From contig NZ_JANATA010000006.1 of assembly GCF_024199005.1 (NCBI RefSeq), positions 1-64,000 of the forward strand: DNA of 64,000 nt, given 5' to 3'. How positions within the stretch are numbered: the stretch's first letter is position 1; every line of letters begins with the position of its first letter. Of this stretch, positions 58,779 through 64,000 are shown piece after piece. The notes beneath the pieces were generated by a model. The model was not told where the DNA came from, did not search any database, and saw nothing but the letters and a program-made list of their open reading frames with translations. The translations under genes and the position numbers were made by a program. The DNA comes from Opacimonas viscosa (GTDB taxonomy: Bacteria; Pseudomonadota; Gammaproteobacteria; Enterobacterales; Alteromonadaceae).

Positions 58779-59396
58779 TTATGTCCATTCTTTAAGGATT
58801 GTTTGCTCGTGCAAGAAAAAATGTTGAAGGATAATTATAGCTGCTGCATTGTCGATCACGCCAGTTTCTAACCATTCTTTTGCTTCTAATCTAGGTACAC
58901 GCAACACCTTGATGTCCTCGGCTTCATTCTCTACCCCGTGTATACCATGGGCCACAGTACTATCGGTTTGCGCTAAAAATAATTCCAAACGCTCTGTAGT
59001 ACCTCCCGGACTAGACAAATAACTACATACCTTCGTTAGGTGCGTCAGCTCAATCCCGGCTTCTTCTTGTGCTTCTTTATGGCAGACAGCTTCAGCATCG
59101 AGTCCAGGGTCAATCATCCCAGCGATAACCTCAATTAACCACGGGGACTCTGTAGTCGCCATAGCACCTAGTCTAAATTGCTGAATTAACACAAATTCAT
59201 CCGTTACTGGATCATAGGGTAACAGCGCAACTGCATGACCTCTTTCAAACATTTCTCGCGTGATTTCAGGACTCCATCCGCCACTAAATAATTTATGTTT
59301 CAATGTGTATTGCACCATTTTAAAAAAACCATTGTATAAAGATTGTTTACTCACGATGGCAACATCTTGATGGCTAAAGGTTTCGCGTTTACTCAT
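58779..59396 (-). CDS. nudF: ADP-ribose pyrophosphatase NudF
   Basis: Nudix hydrolase that splits ADP-ribose. The Nudix box GLDAEAVCHKEAQEEAGIEL carries the metal-binding EExxEE-type pattern (EAQEEAG), with the proline and glutamines of the ADP-ribose group after it (SSPGGTTERLELFLA). Length 205 (E. coli 209). It is divergent from tolC, 203 bases apart. Confidence 0.95.
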   Translation of the reverse strand: MSKRETFSHQDVAIVSKQSLYNGFFKMVQYTLKHKLFSGGWSPEITREMFERGHAVALLPYDPVTDEFVLIQQFRLGAMATTESPWLIEVIAGMIDPGLDAEAVCHKEAQEEAGIELTHLTKVCSYLSSPGGTTERLELFLAQTDSTVAHGIHGVENEAEDIKVLRVPRLEAKEWLETGVIDNAAAIIILQHFFLHEQTILKEWT

Positions 59397-59599
59397 GATT
59401 TTTCTCTAATTGGTGAACATTAGGTAGGTCTAAAACAACGTAATGAATTGCAATATGACTAATTCATTTAGTCCAATATGCTATATTACATTCTGTTACA
59501 CATAAGGGCATAATGTAACGTCAATATGATTTAATTATGTCACAGAGTTTCATACACTTCACACTAACATTATTTTTATACGAATTTATAGGCAGCAAT

Positions 59600-60925
59600 A
59601 TGAAAAAAACACTACTCAGTGTACTCATTAGTATAGGATTTACAGGCTCGCTTCACGCTGAAGATTTATCTGATATCTATGCACAAGCGCTGGCAAAAGA
59701 CCCGGTTGTCAATCGCGCTAAAGCACTCAGAGATACGGCCTTCACTGGTATCAAATTATCGCGTTCTAGCCATTTACCAAAAGTTTCCGGCTCTATCAGC
59801 TATGGTATTTCGGACAGTGAGTCGCCTACCGGCACAGATAGTGTAAGTGTTTCTGATACCGATAGTTTAGGCTATCGCATTGGCCTAAGTATGTCGTTGT
59901 ATGACCATGCCAACTGGGTGGGTTTGGACCGCGCAGAAAAAGTTGCACAACAATCTGAAGCTGCCTATTCAGCGACATTACAAAACCTGATTGTGCGAGT
60001 CACTACGGCGTATTTAAATATTCTTCGCGAACAAGACAATGTTGAATTTGTCCAAGCAGAAAAACGTGCTATCGAACGTCAGCTAGAACAAACTAAACAG
60101 CGTTTTGAAGTAGGTTTAACTGCCATTACCGATGTCCATGAAGCACAAGCCAACTTTGACACAACGGTTGCTCAAGAAATCCGTGCGCAAAATGCTTTGG
60201 AACTGCGTAAAGAACAACTACGTGAAATTACGGGTAAGTATTACAACCAAGTCAATGTGTTAAATACTACATCATTTTCACCCACCGCACCTGCGCCTAA
60301 CTCAGTTGATGAGTGGCTCAAACTAGCAGAACAAAGCAACCTAGATCTGCAAGCAGCACGCTTCGCAGTGGATATTGCCAAACAAGATATTAATGGCGCC
60401 GATGCTCGTCATTTACCGACACTAGATTTATCTGGTTCGGTATCAGGTTCAGACCTGACGACCAACAATGTCGATTTGGCTAGAACCAATTCGTCGAGTT
60501 TGGGTATTACGTTAAATGTTCCCATTTTTTCTGGTTTTGCTACGACTGCAGGAAGCGAGCAAGCGCGTTCTCGTTTTGTTGCTGAAAGTGAAACTTTAGA
60601 ACAGACTTACCGTTCGACGGTACTACAAGTACGCAATGGTTTTAACAATATCAAAGCAAACATTTCTACCATTCGAGCTTTCGAACAAGCTGTGGTCTCC
60701 GCTGAATCAGCACTTCGAGCAACTGAAGCAGGCTTTGATGTGGGTACGCGTACGATTGTAGATGTCCTAAACAGCACGCGTAATTTATTCAACGCACGCA
60801 AAAACTTGTCAAATGCACGCTATGACTTTATTACCGCAGTTGTGAATTTGAAACGCGCTGCAGGCACATTAACCGTAGCTGACTTAGATGCCATTAACCA
60901 AGGTTTGATTCCACCGGCAGTTTAG
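59600..60925 (+). CDS. tolC: outer membrane efflux channel TolC
   Basis: Trimeric outer-membrane exit duct for multidrug pumps and type I secretion. A signal peptide (MKKTLLSVLISIGFTGSLHA) precedes two repeats of the OEP domain, each with long amphipathic helices and short beta segments. DIYAQALAKDPVVNRAKA and LEQTYRSTVLQVRNGFNN mark the two halves, and GTRTIVDVLNSTRNLFNARKNL is the conserved end. Length 441. The ATG at 59600 is chosen because it begins the signal peptide. The gene ends in a strong terminator. Confidence 0.95.
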   Translation: MKKTLLSVLISIGFTGSLHAEDLSDIYAQALAKDPVVNRAKALRDTAFTGIKLSRSSHLPKVSGSISYGISDSESPTGTDSVSVSDTDSLGYRIGLSMSLYDHANWVGLDRAEKVAQQSEAAYSATLQNLIVRVTTAYLNILREQDNVEFVQAEKRAIERQLEQTKQRFEVGLTAITDVHEAQANFDTTVAQEIRAQNALELRKEQLREITGKYYNQVNVLNTTSFSPTAPAPNSVDEWLKLAEQSNLDLQAARFAVDIAKQDINGADARHLPTLDLSGSVSGSDLTTNNVDLARTNSSSLGITLNVPIFSGFATTAGSEQARSRFVAESETLEQTYRSTVLQVRNGFNNIKANISTIRAFEQAVVSAESALRATEAGFDVGTRTIVDVLNSTRNLFNARKNLSNARYDFITAVVNLKRAAGTLTVADLDAINQGLIPPAV

Positions 60926-60956
60926 TTTTTAGTGACTAAGCAAAATACATAATAAT

Positions 60957-60994
60957 AAAAAAAGGCATAACATTTTCCGTTATGCCTTTTTTTT
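60957..60994 (+). terminator. intrinsic terminator after tolC
   Basis: AAAAGGCATAAC and GTTATGCCTTTT pair perfectly around a 7-base loop and are flanked by A- and T-runs. It could act in both directions. Confidence 0.92.
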
Positions 60995-61077
60995 GCCTTA
61001 CTGACTGGAGCAATCACTTAGCTAACCCCTTTATCACATACAGCATGAGAGATTAGACGCGATTAACTTAGTCTGAT

Positions 61078-61563
61078 TCAAGCAACTTCTAGCTTCTTTT
61101 CCCAAAACTCTGCAGAGCCTACTTGGGGATCTAGTTCGTAAGAGGAAAACCCGGTTTTACGATATAACTTTTGAGCAATGCTGTTGCCTTGCAAAACTTC
61201 CAGAGTCACTTTACAAGCCCCTCTGTCTCGTGCGACTGCGTCAACTTTAGCTAATAGATATGAGCCAATCCCTTGACCACGATAATCCGGATGCACGACC
61301 ATATCATGGATATTAACTAATGGTGCGCAGGCAAAAGTCGAAAACCCTTCAAAACAGTTGACTAAGCCTACTGGTGTACTATTAGAAAAAGCAATGATAG
61401 AAAATGCATAAGGACGGATTGCCAATTCTCCGATCAAGCACTGTTTGGCCTTTGCTGATAAAGGTTTTCCGCCTCCCATAGGATCACGAGAATATACATC
61501 CATTAATGTCAAAATAGCTTCCGAATGCGTCTTTTCATTGTAATTTGCAATAATATAATCCAT
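61078..61563 (-). CDS. GNAT family N-acetyltransferase
   Basis: A 161-residue acetyltransferase with the acetyl-CoA loop DMVVHPDYRGQGIGSYLLAKV near residue 88 and LEVLQGNSIAQKLYRKTGFSSY. The pattern is that of diamine or small-molecule acetyltransferases. It lies 46 bases downstream of the large TPR gene and may be in the same transcript. Substrate unknown. Confidence 0.9.
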   Translation of the reverse strand: MDYIIANYNEKTHSEAILTLMDVYSRDPMGGGKPLSAKAKQCLIGELAIRPYAFSIIAFSNSTPVGLVNCFEGFSTFACAPLVNIHDMVVHPDYRGQGIGSYLLAKVDAVARDRGACKVTLEVLQGNSIAQKLYRKTGFSSYELDPQVGSAEFWEKKLEVA

Positions 61564-61609
61564 ATAAATACTTTTTGTGATTTGTGCAAAACACCGAACA
61601 ACGACAAAC

Positions 61610-64000
61610 TTATAGATTAAATGTTGCTTTCATCATTTCGATTCTATCCAGGTCAATCTCAGAGGACCATTGACGGGAATCTAGTTCGCGCTGTGCCAGT
61701 CTAATTTCGTTATTTTTGAGTAATGCTTCTATGTAATTTAGTATAACCATAGTACTACCTTCTTCTTTTTTCATTACACTTTTGTATAGTTTTACTGCTT
61801 CACCATGATTACCTTGCAAAGTATATATTTGTGCTAAAGTATCTACAACAGCAATATTACTTGGTTGTAAAGTATAGGCCTGCTTGGCAAAATCTATTGA
61901 TTCGTCAATTAACCCCTGCTCCTTCAACAAATACGCTAAGTTATTTAAGACAATTAGGTTATCGGGAACGTCCTCTAATAATTCACGATATAAACGCTCT
62001 GCTGTAGCTGGCTGCTGATAAAAATAACGCTCAGCTAATAGCACTTTGACCATTTTATCTTCGGGTTCTAAGCGATGATGGGCTTCGAGCAGTGCGAGTC
62101 CCTTTGCTGTTTTATCCAAACGATTCAATATTTCAATATACAACAACAAATGCTTCACGATGGGACGTGCAGCATATGCAGCTGCTATGGCTTTTTCTGC
62201 CGCCAAATACTCACCTTCTGTACCCAATAGTTTCGCTTCAACAGCTAGTGCAAAAGGTTGTTTACGGAATGCTTCTGGTACTTTATCAAACGTATTACGG
62301 GCTTCTAGTATACGACTACTCAACAGCAAAAACTTCGCTTTTAGTACCTGTATTTGTGCCCGTTGTAATTGTTCTGGATACTGTTCCAGAAAGGCTAAAC
62401 CTGCCACATAATCTTGTTGTTCGTCATACATTAATAATGCAGTTGCCATGGCAAAGCCATTGTTGGGTTCTTCTACCAACCAGCGTTTGCTATGTTCCAT
62501 TAACGCTTCAGACCTCTGTAAAGAGGCTAATGTTTGTGCTTTTAACAACCAGTAGTTAGGGGCAGTTTCAATATCACGGGTTTGCTCTAGTACTGCAAGT
62601 GCTGCAGTAAAGTTTTGTTCCGCAATATACATTTCAACCAACACCATCGCTAACTCAGGTGTTTTGGTTGCTGTATAAGCACGCTGAGCATGGTTCAGTA
62701 AATCATTGGCGTCACTATGGCGTTTACGCAATGCATAATTCATTTTCAGTAGTGTCACATTATCGCCAAACTGTGTTAATAACGCTTCAGACTCTGCGAT
62801 AGCCTGGGTGTAGTCTTTTTGCGTAATCGCTAGATTTACTCGACTGATCAAGGCTCTAGGTTCATTCGGAGAACGTTTAATGGCTTCTGCGAAGGCACTT
62901 TTGGCGGCAGTAAAGTCTCGTTTGTAAAGGGCAAGCTCACCTTTTAATAACCAAGGTTCATAACTAGCAGGAAGTTCTTTTTGCCATTTTTCCGCTAATG
63001 CATATGCCTTTTCTTTGTCTTGCAATCGCACATAACTAGATGCTAACACTCGATAACCAATCGCTTTATCAGTCATATTATCTAGAGCAGATTCGATATC
63101 CAATAAACCGCTAATATCTTGTAAAGAAAGCTTTAACGCACCCAAACGTGCCTGCTGGTCTCCTGCAACATCTGCGTGATAATGCGCGTTATCTGTAATC
63201 AGTTCTCGTGCAGCTTCACTGAAACCATCATTGAGTAACGCAAAACCGGTGCGATGCAATAAGTTTTGATATGAATGACTTTCAGGAGCAATTCGCACCA
63301 AGATGGCTTTTGCCTCTTTTGCCTTGCCTAATTCTAAATAGCTCGCAGCCAAAATATTTAAGGCTGAATGCCCTTCTGGCAGTAAATCCGCAATGGAGCC
63401 CAAATGTTCTACAACGGTGGCAAAGCGTCCTAAGTTAAATGCATTAAAACTAGCAACTAATCTAGCTCTGGTTGAATCAAAACCAAGACTGATAGATTTT
63501 TCTGATGCTAATAAAGCTGCATCTAAATCATTATTTAAGGTATGGGCGATACTGTTGAGTAAATGTAAGCGTGGGTTATTTGGTGCGATCTGAAGTAACT
63601 TAGCCAACATGGGTAATGCTTGTTCATGTTGCTCTAACTCGACATACATTTGCGCCAATAAAAATTGGGCTTCCAAATCGTCTTTAGCAATATCAGAATA
63701 AGCTTGTAACGTTTCTACCGCTAATCTCTGTTGCTTATTTGACATATAAATTTTGGCTAAAAAATTCAGCAAATCACGATTCTGTGGATATGACTGCCGC
63801 GCTTTTTCTAAAATACCTATAGCACTATTAATTGATTGTTTTTTAACCACTTCGGCCATGGCAAGTACTAACTCAACGTACACAGAATCCGCTTCCACTG
63901 CGATTAATTCATCGAGTAAGGAAATCGCTTCATCCGTTTGTTTTAGTTCTACTAATGACTGAACTCGATAATAGCCTACTTGCACTTTTTCCTTGTTTGC
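61610..64000 (-). CDS. TPR-repeat protein, PrsT-like, truncated by the window edge
   Basis: At least 795 codons of continuous tetratricopeptide repeats, including PNEPRALISRVNLAITQKDY, NNLAYLLKEQGLIDESIDFA and VVDTLAQIYTLQGNHGEAVK. The frame is open to the last base, so the N-terminus lies outside; the GTG at 63985 is not a real start. The spacing of repeats, the C-terminal LNNLAYLLKEQG block and the expected total of about 900 residues resemble PrsT of PEP-CTERM/exosortase systems. A generic TPR scaffold is the alternative. The exosortase genes, if any, would be outside the window. Confidence 0.75.
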   Translation of the reverse strand, partial: ANKEKVQVGYYRVQSLVELKQTDEAISLLDELIAVEADSVYVELVLAMAEVVKKQSINSAIGILEKARQSYPQNRDLLNFLAKIYMSNKQQRLAVETLQAYSDIAKDDLEAQFLLAQMYVELEQHEQALPMLAKLLQIAPNNPRLHLLNSIAHTLNNDLDAALLASEKSISLGFDSTRARLVASFNAFNLGRFATVVEHLGSIADLLPEGHSALNILAASYLELGKAKEAKAILVRIAPESHSYQNLLHRTGFALLNDGFSEAARELITDNAHYHADVAGDQQARLGALKLSLQDISGLLDIESALDNMTDKAIGYRVLASSYVRLQDKEKAYALAEKWQKELPASYEPWLLKGELALYKRDFTAAKSAFAEAIKRSPNEPRALISRVNLAITQKDYTQAIAESEALLTQFGDNVTLLKMNYALRKRHSDANDLLNHAQRAYTATKTPELAMVLVEMYIAEQNFTAALAVLEQTRDIETAPNYWLLKAQTLASLQRSEALMEHSKRWLVEEPNNGFAMATALLMYDEQQDYVAGLAFLEQYPEQLQRAQIQVLKAKFLLLSSRILEARNTFDKVPEAFRKQPFALAVEAKLLGTEGEYLAAEKAIAAAYAARPIVKHLLLYIEILNRLDKTAKGLALLEAHHRLEPEDKMVKVLLAERYFYQQPATAERLYRELLEDVPDNLIVLNNLAYLLKEQGLIDESIDFAKQAYTLQPSNIAVVDTLAQIYTLQGNHGEAVKLYKSVMKKEEGSTMVILNYIEALLKNNEIRLAQRELDSRQWSSEIDLDRIEMMKATFNL

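Noticed and set aside
62092-62559. 155-codon frame opposite the TPR gene
   Set aside because: It overlaps well-formed TPR repeats and has no ribosome binding site or family signature.

Overview
The window is a chromosomal segment of a marine-type gammaproteobacterium, most likely from Alteromonadales (Alteromonas/Glaciecola/Paraglaciecola-like). The base composition is moderately AT-rich. The housekeeping synteny is that of the order or shared with E. coli: rplU-rpmA-obgE facing ispB; fadBA; ftsB-ispD-ispF-truD-pcm-yqaA-nlpD-rpoS; efp-epmA facing epmB; parE-yqiA, yqiB-nudF, tolC. I see no phage, IS element, CRISPR array, rRNA or tRNA. Lineage is inferred from gene order and family membership only.

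Region 1-11 kb holds ccoG (cbb3 oxidase assembly) behind a possible FNR box, srkA, a cobalamin riboswitch with btuB lying between srkA and dsbA, a 137-bp imperfect palindrome between the convergent dsbA and sulP genes, a HD-domain protein with a PhnZ/MIOX-like residue pattern, an AEC transporter pair, folA and an ICMT-like membrane methyltransferase. Region 11-22 kb is core: a secreted unknown, obgE-rpmA-rplU, ispB, pepQ, slt and fadBA.

Region 22.4-34.1 kb is the most interesting block. It is a contiguous set of genes for surviving and oxidising sulfide. It has a BigR/SqrR-type ArsR regulator with a rhodanese-DUF2892 protein, an operon tauE - persulfide dioxygenase - DUF442-SQR fusion, a cyanide-insensitive-type bd oxidase operon cydABDC, and a divergent sigma-54 activator. 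That activator's PAS domain carries cysteines with the spacing I recall for the sulfane-sulfur sensor FisR. A near-consensus -24/-12 promoter lies before cydA and inverted repeats lie between cydA and the activator. A 17-bp perfect palindrome covers the bigR promoter. I read this as a two-sensor circuit: BigR on sulfide removal and FisR on a sulfide-resistant oxidase. The two halves share electrons through quinol.

Region 34-46 kb has a NYN nuclease, nagA-nagK, two envelope proteins of little-known function, and the ftsB to rpoS cluster, which lacks surE. Region 46-64 kb has alkB-bolA, rlmG, a periplasmic PPIase, the EF-P modification locus (with a terminator-like hairpin buried in the epmA coding sequence), priC-like and YjfB-like small genes, and parE-yqiA. 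A TagD-like/WaaE-like pair sits where cpdA would be in E. coli. Then come yqiB-nudF, tolC, a GNAT gene and the C-terminal part of a large TPR protein (PrsT-like) that runs off the right edge. A terminator after rpoS and the first bases of the window are two copies of the same 51-bp sequence family.
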